Of a stretch of 64,000 nucleotides of DNA, positions 8,210-18,792 are shown piece by piece (the first letter of the stretch is position 1; every line of letters begins with the position of its first letter). Made by a program: the position numbers and the translations under genes. Origin of the DNA: Symbiodinium natans (taxonomy: Eukaryota; Sar; Dinophyceae; Suessiales; Symbiodiniaceae). The stretch covers positions 1-64,000 of the forward strand of contig CAJNDS010002827.1 in NCBI GenBank assembly GCA_905221605.1, in the 5' to 3' direction. Under the pieces are notes generated by a model. It was given only the letters and a program-made list of their open reading frames with translations, ran no database searches and had not been told where the DNA came from.

Positions 8210-10232
8210 CTAAGTCTTCCGCCTCCTCGCCTAGTTCCTGCACGTCTTCTGGCTCCTCATCATCTGCTGCTTGCGTTTCCGCACCGTCGGTTCCTGCTGA
8301 AGCCACTGCCCTTCCCTGCTCGTCTTCGTCCTCGGAAGTGCTGTCGGCCACGCGGCGCATTGGGGCCCCTGGCTGCCCACGCTCACGCCGAGCTTCGTGG
8401 GACGCGCGAGCCACAGTCTCGCACAGGTTCCGGTGCCAATAGAGGTGGGGCCACAGGCAGCATTCCAAGCCCTCTTCCTCGATGAAGCGCAGCGGTCGCT
8501 TTCGCACCTTCTCGGAAGCATCGTCGCCGTGCTTGGCCAGGAAGGCTTCATGTCGCTCCAGGAACTGCCCGTAGGCACTGTCCTGGGAAGTCAGCAGGAA
8601 GTCGAGGGCTGCCCGCGCCGCCTGCCGATCTCTGCGCTTGCGCAGCTTCGCGATTTTGCGCTGCACGCTCTCCTGCGACCAGGCGAAGGTGATCATGCAG
8701 GTGTGGACCCGGTAGCCGTACTGCGCCCGCTCCGCTAACCCGGTATCCACGTCAAGCGGCCGCAGGGCCGCTAGGACTTTGAGCTTCAGCTTGCGCAGTG
8801 GTGCGGGCACGTGCTCGGGCTGCGGGACGTACTCGTCGTGTTTGCACGCTGTGCACTGGCTGGCCGGAACGGTGGCCTTGGCCGAACGCCGCAAATCCAT
8901 CGGGCGCAGCGGGCGCGGGCACATGCTGTGGCACTGCTCGCACATGCCCCAGGATCCGCTCTTGCACCACTCCTCCACCTTTCGCGCGGCGGGATCCGAG
9001 GGCACCGGAAGATCGGTGTCGTTGGGGGCCACGTGCCCGATCTCGCCGGCCTGGCGCACCTCCTCCTTCTCCGCCTCCTCCTCCGCCGCGCCCGCGCGCT
9101 TCAAGAGTTTGTCTGGAAAGAAGATCTTGCGCCTGGCCACGCGCTGGTCGCGCTGCACGGCCGCGTCGTACTCTTGCCGGCTTCTATCGGAGAGCCCCTT
9201 CTCGATGGATTGGCGATTGCTCAGGCAGTGCTCCCAAGTTGCAGCCGGCGGCGCTGGGCCTGCTGCGCGACGCGCGCCTCGTTGCTGGGCGGCCCGGGCC
9301 CGCGTGGCAAATTGCTGCGCCTGTTCCTCCCCAACAAAGAGCTGGACCCTCGCCAACGCAGCTTCATAGATGGACTCGTCCCTTGTCAGGAAGCACTTGA
9401 GGGCTGTGGTCAAACGGTTGCACCGAGTGACTGGCGCGGCTGCCTGCATCTTGGCTTTGTCGCAGAAGGGGCACGCTGTGTCCCCGCGATCTGGTTGCAC
9501 TCGGGCCGGCTGTCCCGGTGCCTGTGGGTTGAAGCGGCACGGCGCGCCATCGTACCCAGCGCAGCGCTCGTTCGGCCAGGGGCCGCGGCTGGCCGGCTTC
9601 TTCTGTGCTGCGGGCCGTTTCATGACGGGATCGTTGGTTGGGGGCGGCCGCGCGCCCTTGATTCGGCGGCGCTTGCGGTCTGGCTCCTCCTCTACTGCCT
9701 CCGGCCCATCTTCCGCCGATTCCTCCACGCTGTCGTCACTGCTGCTGATCTCGATCAGCGCCGGCGCGAGCTCGTCTGCCGCTTCCTCTGCAAGGGCGCC
9801 TTCCCCGTCGTTTGAGTTTGACTCCGTGCCCTCCTCCAAGACTTCCAGTCGATGGACATCTCCAGCGTCCAACTCCGCCCGCTCCTGCTGGTTGCTAGCA
9901 TTGACCTCTGCCAGGTAGGTGGCCACACTCACGACCCCAAGTTCTTCGTCGTCACCTTCCTCCGCATCTGACTCAGAGTCCACCTCCATGGCCACTGCGG
10001 CTGGTTGGGCTGCTTCCTGACCCGAGTGGTCGGAGACCTCGTTCGACGCGTGATCGGCAGCTGGCTGGGCTGGGCGTGTGGCCTTCAAGAGTTACGAGAC
10101 GCGGGCACTCTTGTAGCCATCCTCCTGGAGGCGCCGCCGGACGGCTTCCTCGTCGAGACCTTGCGCCCACAGACTGGCCACGTAATTCTGAGCAGACCTC
10201 TTGCCCGCTCCACCAGTAGCTTTCGGCGCCAT
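8157..10232 (-). pseudogene. Helitron protein N-terminal part, interrupted by TAA and a frameshift
   Basis: This is the upstream part of the same gene. It starts at MAPKATGGAGKRSA (ATG 10232) and reads DGYKSARVS, then TAA (10092-10094), then LLKATRPAQP in the same frame; a C-to-T change of CAA (Gln) would create this stop. The frame after the stop has no ATG for about 30 codons, supporting a lesion and not a separate start. Counting from the codon at 10088, there is an acidic Ser/Glu-rich stretch (about 35-135), a basic RKRRRIKGAR likely nuclear-localisation signal (138-147), and two Cys groups that could bind zinc (176/184/206/209 and 383/386/412/415). Next come a helical region with LRPLDVDTGLAERAQYGYR and a second acidic stretch. 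The frame leaves the protein-like sequence at LGRIKR near 8157, where the helicase frame takes over. It stays open to 8034 by chance. Confidence 0.8.
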
Positions 10233-10435
10233 GGCGATTGAATTGCGAATTGAATGGAAATCCAAAGTGTGCACTGTGTGTAGATCTACACTTCGAGCCC
10301 TGAAAGGGCCACGGGCACAAGAAGCATGCGCAAGCCAACCTGAAGCAAACAGCTACAGCTCACACATGTAGGACATGACGTGACAAGGCACCCTACATGC
10401 ATGGGAACCCTTTGTGGCCTACAATCCATGTATGG
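10233..10435 (-). other. 5' flank of the Helitron gene
   Basis: This stretch lies directly upstream of the ATG at 10232. It contains no other gene. The element's 5' end should lie here or further right, but no unambiguous terminus was found and no promoter motif can be named. Confidence 0.4.
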
Positions 10436-10612
10436 CCATGAAAATATACATATAGATATATACACATACATATATACATAAATACGCATATACTTTTACA
10501 CATATATACATAGATACATAGATACATAGATACATATATACATATATACAGATATACATATATACATATATACATATGTACATATATACATATATATATA
10601 TATATACTCCTC
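10436..10612. repeat. A/T-rich TACATA microsatellite
   Basis: Interrupted TATACATA/GATACATA repeats end in a pure TA run near 10588-10605. Tyr/Ile-rich frames here are translations of the repeat. Confidence 0.9.
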
Positions 10613-10732
10613 TACGATTGTCTACCTTGCCGTGAGCTGCGGGCGCTCTTTAGCGTACTTCACGATGCATAGGGCACCCTTAATTATGGCGCCTGGGGTG
10701 CACCGCCCTACCTAAAGGTATGACCCTCCTCT

Positions 10733-11070
10733 GTGCTCCTTCACTTAAGGGCGAACATAAGGTACATTGCCTCCTGCGCGCTCCTTCAGTTAAGGGCGAA
10801 CATAAAGTACGTGGGCCTCGCGGGTGCTGCTTCACTTGAAGGGCGAACATAAGGGACCTGGGCTGCTGACATAAAAAAGGGCTCCTTCGCTTAAAAGCGA
10901 CCCTTTCAGGTACATGACCCTTCTCTGTGCTCTTTCACTTAAGGGCGAACATAAGGTACATTGCCTCCCGTGTGCTCCTTCAGTTAAGGGCGAGCATAAG
11001 GCGCATGGCCCTCATGGGTGTGGCTTCACTTAAGAGCGAACAAAAGGGACCTGGCCTGCTTCAATTCAAA
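10733..11070. repeat. CTTAAG-centred repeat, three-monomer units repeated twice
   Basis: Each monomer of roughly 45-50 bp contains CTTCACTTAAGGGCGAACA plus TAAGG. Three monomer types are distinguishable: one followed by TACATTGCCTCC, one with CAGTTAAGGGCG, and one ending GGGACCTGG. They occur in the same order at 10733-10870 and 10926-11060, a small higher-order repeat of about 190 bp. Related monomers reappear at 12985-13140 on the other side of the pseudogene at 11282-12567. Confidence 0.8.
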
Positions 11071-11281
11071 GCGGTCCTATAGACCTAGCGCACATGACAC
11101 GTCGCGCTGATTAGCTGCTCATTCTACGGAGAGCAAACAACTGCCGGCACGCTTTGTTTCCTTAACCTCGTGACAGAGAGATCAGCTGTACCGTCTGCTT
11201 GGCAGCCGGCCGGCCTCTTGACACTCTTGGCCAGGGCCGGCCGCTCGCCGCGAATGCGAACTCATGAAAAAGCGCTTGCGC

Positions 11282-12567
11282 TCACAGTGCGCTGGCAGCA
11301 GCTGTGGCGCCACCGCTCTGCTCCTCCCAGAATGCTTCCACCTCCGCAGCGATAGCGCCGAGGCGGACCAGAGCCTTCTTCGCCAGAACGTTGGGGATCT
11401 TGCCGTCTTCACTCACTTGGTCAGCCATCTCCTTCTCCAGCACGGCCAAGGCAGGAACTGTTGTTTGACCAAGGCCGGCACTCGGTCGAGGAAGGCCTGC
11501 AGCCGCGCATGCTCCGCCTGACCGCCAGCAAGATTGCCGATTTGCGTCTTCTCGTTAGCGATGTCGCAGCCCAAGACTTCAACTTGTCCTTGTGGCCATG
11601 CTGTGAAGGCAGCCGTCCTCTGCTCACGCGCCATCTCTGCACTTGCACTTGCCTTCAGCTTCTTGCTTTCCTTCTTAGCGCGCTTTCTCTCTTCTTCGGC
11701 TCTCCGCTTCTTGCAGGAAGACACGGAAGCGGACGAAGCAGACGCGGACTCGCCAGAGCTCTTCGACTCCTCTGTGTCGGAGTCTTTCTTCTCGTCCTCG
11801 GACGAGTCCGAGACTCGGCGCTTCTTGCCACGCGCCTTGTCGTTATTCTTCACCTTTGCCATGAGCTCTGCACTGACCGCCTGGCGTAGCTTCTCCCGGT
11901 CCTTCGGCTTCTTCATCCAGGCGGCCACGTCCTTGCCCTGCTTACCTTCGATGAGCTTAGCCCATGCTGCTGGATCGCCGAGGAGTGCCATGTCCTTCAA
12001 CACCGTCATGGCGAAGAGGTACAGGACGCCTGTCGCCGACGCCAGACGCGCGAGGTGCTTGTGCAACTCGTCTGGGGAATCGGTGAGAAACCCCACGAAG
12101 TGCTTGATGCTCCTGTTGACGTCTCTCTCCGAAGGCTGCTTGTCCTTGCCCACGTTCAGGATTGCAACTGCCTCCTTGAAGCGCTTGCCTTCTTCGGAGG
12201 AGAAGATGTCTCGCAGACCCGGCAGGCCTGTCTTGGTCAGACTCTTCCGGACCTCCTCGGTCCACTCCCCGCCGAAGTGTTTCGAGATCAGCTTCGCGCC
12301 GGCGTCCGCGGTGGCTGCATCGAGGCACAAGCCCATCCCTAAGCGACAGCAGAGCTCTTCATTGGAGGAATTCCTGGACTTGCGGATGTTCGCCAGACGG
12401 AGGAAATCCTTCTCGTCTTCACCTTTGTCCAAGTAGAACGGCACTCCTTCTTCGTTGCAATAAGGCGCAAGCTTGGCCTTCCCGAAGTATTCAAACTTCT
12501 TCACGAAGGCCTGCGGAGTCTTATCGCCCTTCTTAGCGCCTTTCTCATTGAAAGCACGCTTTCCCAT
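11282..12567 (-). pseudogene. Unknown nuclear-type protein gene, frameshifted near its 3' end
   Basis: The reading frame opens at ATG 12567 (MGKRAFNEKGAKKGDK) and stays open for 384 codons. The first 240 or so residues look helical and globular. They are followed by a Ser/Glu/Lys low-complexity segment with KKRRVSDSSEDEKKDSD and a strongly basic RAEEERKRAKKESKK, likely nuclear localisation and coiled-coil. Near 11459 the coding frame shifts. After LVKQQ the protein-like sequence continues one frame over (VPALAVLEKEMADQ, then IPNVLAKKALVRLGAIAAE) to a TGA at 11282-11284; loss of one G from CAGG would explain it. The nominal frame instead ends at 11413 after 18 unlike residues. I do not recognise the family. 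It is intronless and lies between CTTAAG-type repeats next to a Helitron, so a transposon origin or cargo gene is plausible. Confidence 0.6.
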
Positions 12568-13300
12568 GGCGCGACGAAGAATTACCCGAAAGGTCTAAAA
12601 CTGTGGCTACAAAATGCTACAAACGGCTGCGCTGCGCCGCGTGCAACAAATGGGACGTCTGCTTCACTCCGCTTCAAAGACATGGCAGGATATCAGAATT
12701 GCTCATAGACTCATAGGCATGCGTGCGCGCTTTCTACTGTGTTGCTTCGCCTAGGAGTGGACGTAAAACGTGAGGTACAGGTGCATGTGCTCCTTCAGCC
12801 ACGGGAGCCTGAGTCCAGGACCCTCTGCCACATTCCTTCGAATCAGACTCACGGTACGTTACCCTCTGCATTCCTTATGTTCAAAGCACGCCTGGGGGAT
12901 GAAGTGCATGGCAATCCTGCAGGGCACATGGCCTTCGAGTGCGAAGTATGGCCCTATGGAGTCCTTCAGCACAAGACGAATGTGGCTCATGCTCCTTCAA
13001 TGAAAGGCGAACGTAAGGTACATAGCCCTGCTCCTTCTTTTAAGGCCGAACATAAGGTACCTGGCCTCCTGCACACTCCTGCAGCACACGGCCTGCGTGC
13101 TCCCTCACTTAAGGGCGAACATAAGGGACTTGGGTTGCTTAGCGCGGGTCTAGAATCACAAGTGGCCCCCCTTGCTAGGGGGGTTGGGGGGTAGAACCCT
13201 AAACCCTAAATGAGAATAAGCAGGGTGGCAGGGGTGGGGCATCGTAGCGGCGCAAGGCGAGCGGCCCGGGTGCTTTTAGCACCAGCGAGCCACTCTTCTT
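12568..13300. repeat. Spacer with CTTAAG-type repeat monomers
   Basis: From 12568 to about 12750 nothing is recognisable. From about 12830 diverged monomers appear, and the clearest copies are at 12985-13135 (AAGGGCGAACATAAGGGACTTGG). At 13195-13209 there are two CCCTAAA units. From 13210 to 13300 a GC-rich sequence related to the one before block 2 (both contain AAGCAGGG..GGGTGGG-type words) leads into the next telomeric block. Confidence 0.6.
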
Positions 13301-13305
13301 ACACA

Positions 13306-13446
13306 CCCTAAACCCTAAACCCTAAACCCTAAACCCTAAACCCTAAACCCTAAACCCTAAACCCTAAACCCTAAACCCTAAACCACCCTAAACCACCCTA
13401 AACCCTAAACCCTAAACCCTAAACCCTAAACCCTAAACCCGAAACC
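13306..13446. repeat. Interstitial telomeric repeat block 3 (CCCTAAA)n
   Basis: About 20 units in the same orientation as the other blocks, with two ACCACCCTAAA interruptions at about 13382-13402. It ends at GAAACCCTCTC. Confidence 0.95.
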
Positions 13447-13489
13447 CTCTCTACCATATACATTTAAACCTTAATTGTATTTTCAAAAT

Positions 13490-13927
13490 TTGGCCGCTTT
13501 ATTTTCAGAATTTGGCCGCTTTATTTTCAGAATTTGGCCGCTTTATTTTCAGAATTTGGCCGCTTTATTTTCAGAATGAGCCAAAATCAGGCCAAAGGCT
13601 AATTGAATTTCAGAATTTGGCCGCTTTATTTTCAGAATTTGGCCGCTTTATTTTCAGAATTTGGCCGCTTGATTTTCAGAATTTGGCCGCTTTATTTTCA
13701 GAAATTGGCCGCTTCAGAATTTGGCCGCTTTATTTTCAGAATTTGGCCGCTTTATTTTCAGAATTTGGCCGCTTTATTTTCAGAATTTGGCCGTTTTATT
13801 TTCAGAATTTGGCCGCTTTATTTTCAGAATTTGGCCGTTTTATTTTCAGAATTTGGCCGCTTTATTTTCAGAATTTGGCCGCTTTATTTTCAGAATTTGG
13901 CCGCTTTATTTTCAGAATTTGGCCGTT
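13490..13927. repeat. 22-bp satellite (TTTGGCCGCTTTATTTTCAGAA)
   Basis: Roughly 19 copies of a 22-bp unit. Because 22 is not a multiple of three, three frames each translate the same periodic peptide (FGRFIFRIWPLYFQNLAAL); this is not a gene. One interruption near 13575-13612 carries AGCCAAAATCAGGCCAAAGG. Variants with CCGTTTTATT occur at several positions. Confidence 0.95.
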
Positions 13928-14027
13928 TTTGGCTTTCTCAATGTAGTGGGATTCTCTGGGTGGGTGGGTGTTATATCCGAGCCGTAAATAAAGCTTAACC
14001 ATAAAGCTGCTCGACCCGGAGTGCTGA

Positions 14028-14168
14028 ACCCTAAACCCTAAACCCTAAACCCTAACCCTAAACCCTAAACCCTAAACCCTAAACCCTAAACCCTAAACCC
14101 TAAACCCTAAACCCTAAACCCTAAACCCTAAACCCTAAACCCTAAACCCTAAACCCTAAACCCTAAAC
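14028..14168. repeat. Interstitial telomeric repeat block 4 (CCCTAAA)n
   Basis: About 20 units, one of them shortened to CCCTAA near 14053. The block fuses directly to the first 277-bp satellite unit at CCCTAAAC/GGTGGGACC with no spacer. Confidence 0.95.
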
Positions 14169-17100
14169 GGTGGGACCCCGTCCGTGTCTGACAATATTGT
14201 ATTACCGGATTTCTGCAAAGCGTGTTATTTGGGGCTGAAGATTTCAATCTACTTAAACCACCCTCTTTTGGGGGAATAACATCTCAAACGCAAAACCCAC
14301 GCAAAACCCACCGAAACCCACCCAAAACCCACCCAAAACCCATCCCAAACCCACTCAAAACCCTGGCAGGCGTGGCAAACCCACTTCACCCCCGCATTGG
14401 GATTTATATTAATAAACCCAGAGGTGGGTGGTGGGATCGGTGGGCGGTGGGACCCCGTCCGTGTCTGACAATATTGTATTACCGGATTTCTGCAAAGCGT
14501 GTTATTTGGGGCTGAAGATTTCAATTTACTTAAACCACCCTCTTTTGGGGGAATAACATCTCAAACGCAAAACCCACGCAAAACCCACCGAAACCCACCC
14601 AAAACCCACCCAAAACCCATCCCAAACCCACTCAAAACCCTGGCAGGCGTGGCAAACCCACTTCACCCCCGCATTGGGATTTATATTAATAAACCCAGAG
14701 GTGGGTGGTGGGATCGGTGGGCGGTGGGACCCCGTCCGTGTCTGACAATATTGTATTACCGGATTTCTGCAAAGCGTGTTATTTGGGGCTGAAGATTTCA
14801 ATTTACTTAAACCACCCTCTTTTGGGGGAATAACATCTCAAACGCAAAACCCACGCAAAACCCCCCGAAACCCACCCAAAACCCATCCCAAACCCACTCA
14901 AAACCCTGGCAGGCGTGGCAAACCCACTTCACCCCCGCATTGGGATTTATATTAATAAACCCAGAGGTGGGTGGTGGGATCGGTGGCGGTGGAACCCCGT
15001 CCGTGTCTGACAATATTGTATTACCGGATTTCTGCAAAGCGTGTTATTTGGGGCTGAAGATTTCAATTTACTTAAACCACCCTCTTTTGGGGGAATAACA
15101 TCTCAAACGCAAAACCCACGCAAAACCCACCGAAACCCACCCAAAACCCACCCAAAACCCATCCCAAACCCACTCAAAACCCTGGCAGGCGTGGCAAACC
15201 CACTTCACCCCCGCATTGGGATTTATATTAATAAACCCAGAGGTGGGTGGTGGGATCGGTGGGCGGTGGGACCCCGTCCGTGTCTGACAATATTGTATTA
15301 CCGGATTTCTGCAAAGCGTGTTATTTGGGGCTGAAGATTTCAATTTACTTAAACCACCCTCTTTTGGGGGAATAACATCTCAAACGCAAAACCCACGCAA
15401 AACCCCCGAAACCCACCCAAAACCCATCCCAAACCCACTCAAAACCCTGGCAGGCGTGGCAAACCCACTTCACCCCCGCATTGGGATTTATATTAATAAA
15501 CCCAGAGGTGGGTGGTGGGATCGGTGGGCGGTGGGACCCCGTCCGTGTCTGACAATATTGTATTACCGGATTTCTGCAAAGCGTGTTATTTGGGGCTGAA
15601 GATTTCAATTTACTTAAACCACCCTCTTTTGGGGGGAATAACATCTCAAACGCAAAACCCACGCAAAACCCACCGAAACCCACCCGAAACCCACCCAAAA
15701 CCCATCCCAAACCCACTCAAAACCCTGGCAGGCGTGGCAAACCCACTTCACCCCCGCGTTGGGATTTATATTAATAAGCCCAGAGGTGGGTGGTGGGATC
15801 GGTGACCCCGTCCGTGTCTGACAATATTGTATTACCGGATTTCTGCAAAGCGTGTTATTTGGGGCTGAAGATTTCAATTTACTTAAACCACCCTCTTTTG
15901 GGGGAATAACATCTCAAACGCAAAACCCACGCAAAACCCACCGAAACCCACCCGAAACCCACCCAAAACCCATCCCAAACCCACTCAAAACCCTGGCAGG
16001 CGTGGCAAACCCACTTCACCCCCGCATTGGGATTTATATTAATAAACCCAGAGGTGGGTGGTGGGATCGGTGGGCGGTGGGACCCCGTCCGTGTCTGACA
16101 ATATTGTATTACCGGATTTCTGCAAAGCGTGTTATTTGGGGCTGAAGATTTCAATTTACTTAAACCACCCTCTTTTGGGGGGAATAACATCTCAAACGCA
16201 AAACCCACGCAAAACCCACCGAAACCCACCCGAAACCCACCCAAAACCCATCCCAAACCCACTCAAAACCCTGGCAGGCGTGGCAAACCCACTTCACCCC
16301 CGCATTGGGATTTATATTAATAAACCCAGAGGTGGGTGGTGGGATCGGTGGGCGGTGGGACCCCGTCCGTGTCTGACAATATTGTATTACCGGATTTCTG
16401 CAAAGCGTGTTATTTGGGGCTGAAGATTTCAATTTAAACCCACCCTCTTTTGGGGGAATAACATCTCAAACGCAAAACCCACGCAAAACCCACCGAAACC
16501 CACCCAAAACCCACCCAAAACCCATCCCAAACCCACTCAAAACCCTGGCAGGCGTGGCAAACCCACTTCACCCCCGCATTGGGATTTATATTAATAAACC
16601 CAGAGGTGGGTGGTGGGATCGGTGGGCGGTGGGACCCCGTCCGTGTCTGACAATATTGTATTACCGGATTTCTGCAAAGCGTGTTATTTGGGGCTGAAGA
16701 TTTCAATTTAAAACCCCTTTCTTTTGGGGGAATAACATCTCAAACGCAAAACCCACGCAAAACCCACCGAAACCCACCCAAAACCCACCCAAAACCCATC
16801 CCAAACCCACTCAAAACCCTGGCAGGCGTGGCAAACCCACTTCACCCCCGCATTGGGATTTATATTAATAAACCCAGAGGTGGGTGGTGGGATCGGTGGG
16901 CGGTGGGACCCCGTCCGTGTCTGACAATATTGTATTACCGGATTTCTGCAAAGCGTGTTATTTGGGGCTGAAGATTTCAATTTACTTAAACCACCCTCTT
17001 TTGGGGGAATAACATCTCAAACGCAAAACCCACGCAAAACCCACCGAAACCCACCCAAAACCCACCCAAAACCCATCCCAAACCCACTCAAAACCCTGGC

Positions 17101-18160
17101 AGGCGTGGCAAACCCACTTCACCCCCGCATTGGGATTTATATTAATAAACCCAGAGGTGGGTGGTGGGATCGGTGGGCGGTGGGACCCCGTCCGTGTCTG
17201 ACAATATTGTATTACCGGATTTCTGCAAAGCGTGTTATTTGGGGCTGAAGATTTCAATTTACTTAAACCACCCTCTTTTGGGGGAATAACATCTCAAACG
17301 CAAAACCCACGCAAAACCCACCGAAACCCACCCGAAACCCACCCAAAACCCATCCCAAACCCACTCAAAACCCTGGCAGGCGTGGCAAACCCACTTCACC
17401 CCCGCATTGGGATTTATATTAATAAACCCAGAGGTGGGTGGTGGGATCGGTGGGCGGTGGGACCCCGTCCGTGTCTGACAATATTGTATTACCGGATTTC
17501 TGCAAAGCGTGTTATTTGGGGCTGAAGATTTCAATTTACTTAAACCACCCTCTTTTGGGGGAATAACATCTCAAACGCAAAACCCACGCAAAACCCACCG
17601 AAACCCACCCAAAACCCATCCCAAACCCACTCAAAACCCTGGCAGGCGTGGCAAACCCACTTCACCCCCGCATTGGGATTTATATTAATAAACCCAGAGG
17701 TGGGTGGTGGGATCGGTGGGCGGTGGGACCCCGTCCGTGTCTGACAATATTGTATTACCGGATTTCTGCAAAGCGTGTTATTTGGGGCTGAAGATTTCAA
17801 TTTACTTAAACCACCCTCTTTTGGGGGAATAACATCTCAAACGCAAAACCCACGCAAAACCCACCGAAACCCACCCAAAACCCACCCAAAACCCATCCCA
17901 AACCCACTCAAAACCCTGGCAGGCGTGGCAAACCCACTTCACCCCCGCATTGGGATTTATATTAATAAACCCAGAGGTGGGTGGTGGGATCGGTGGGCGG
18001 TGGGACCCCGTCCGTGTCTGACAATATTGTATTACCGGATGTCTGCAAAGCGTGTTATTTGGGGCTGAAGATTTCAATTTACTTAAACCACCCTCTTTGG
18101 GGGAATAACATCTCAAACGCAAAACCCACGCAAAACCCACCGAAACCCACCCAAAACCCT
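14169..18160. repeat. About 277-bp tandem satellite, about 15 copies
   Basis: Units start at GGTGGGACCCCGTCCGTGTC. The landmark TGTTATTTGGGGCTGAAG recurs with spacings of about 277, 265, 277, 277, 265, 269, 277, 278, 274, 274, 277, 277, 266 and 277 bp. Copies are nearly identical. Length changes come mainly from an internal run of AAACCCACC/AAACCCATC words resembling the telomeric repeat, and from loss of CGGTGGG words. Frames of 85-127 codons on both strands recur in each unit, but they are conserved only because the DNA is and show no family signal. The last unit decays after 18150 into AAACCCTTCG-type sequence. A subtelomeric or centromeric satellite role is possible but not shown. Confidence 0.95.
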
Positions 18161-18385
18161 TCGAAAACCCTTCGAAACCATTCTAAACCTTCTAAGCCCG
18201 TATAAACCCTGAACAACCCTTCTAAAGCCCTCTACAACCCTTTTAAACTCAACTCTTCGCAATCCTTCCAAGCCCTTCTAAACCCTACTACACCCTACGC
18301 AACCGTGGTAAACCCTTAAGAACACTACCAAAACCTTCTAACACCCCCTGCGAAACCCTTCTAAACACTCTAGTGCCAAAACATA
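18161..18385. repeat. Degenerate telomere-like sequence
   Basis: Loose runs of AAACCCTTCT, AAGCCCTTCT and similar words look like decayed CCCTAAA or satellite sequence. No gene is seen. Confidence 0.6.
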
Positions 18386-18400
18386 GGTGTTTTCGCTAGT

Positions 18401-18628
18401 GAGGCTTTTCGGCAAGGATGTTTACGTAAATTGAATACATGGACCAACGAGGTTGAATAAATCGACGACTGCTTACGAAACTTAATTGAAACATAATTTT
18501 CGCCAGTACCTTTTGAGGCTTTTCGCAAAGAGGTTTAAGTAAATCAAAATCGGGGACCAAAGTGTTTTGGATCAATCGGAGACTTTTTCCGAAATGTAGC
18601 TGAACCTCTTCATTTTCCGTTTCCTCAG
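18401..18628. repeat. Diverged 114-bp tandem duplication
   Basis: GAGGCTTTTCG starts at 18401 and again at 18515. The two 114-bp units align through GTAAAT, GGGACCAA/TGGACCAA and ATCGGAGACT/ATCGACGACT with about one third of positions changed. The minus frame of 87 codons across it has no recognised homology. Confidence 0.65.
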
Positions 18629-18792
18629 TTCTTTCAGCGCCCCGACCGCTCAGACCCAAAGATCGCGGAGATGAGGGGTGATCCAGGCCAAGAACTGCGA
18701 CATGTAGGGCTGGAAATTAAGGTGCTGCTCTGTCAATGGCAGAGACGGGAACAACAACCGAATCTGCCAGACCAGATCAAGGCTCCCAATAA

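Larger units (their letters stand above)
5033..10232 (-). mobile_element. Degenerate autonomous Helitron-type rolling-circle transposon (coding part)
   Basis: One ancestral reading frame can be followed from an ATG at 10232 to a TGA at 5033-5035, about 1,730 codons. It contains an N-terminal helical region, an acidic region, Cys clusters, an HUH-type replication initiator with two tyrosines, and a PIF1-like helicase. That order is diagnostic of Helitron RepHel proteins. It carries two lesions: an in-frame TAA at 10092-10094 and a one-base frame change near 8156. Strand shadows in other frames were ignored. The ends (5' TC and 3' CTRR) could not be located. With both lesions real the copy could not make full-length transposase, though programmed shifting or sequencing error cannot be excluded. 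Confidence 0.85.

Noticed and set aside
8811..9815. 334-codon plus-strand frame
   Set aside because: Antisense shadow of the Helitron N-terminal region.
11534..12436. 300-codon plus-strand Ser/Phe-rich frame
   Set aside because: Antisense of the Lys/Glu/Ser-rich minus-strand pseudogene.
13490..18160. CRISPR-like array
   Set aside because: These are direct tandem repeats without unique spacers, in eukaryotic DNA.
14222..18205. Repeated frames of 85-127 codons on both strands
   Set aside because: Conserved only because they lie in satellite units; both strands are equally open and there is no family signal.
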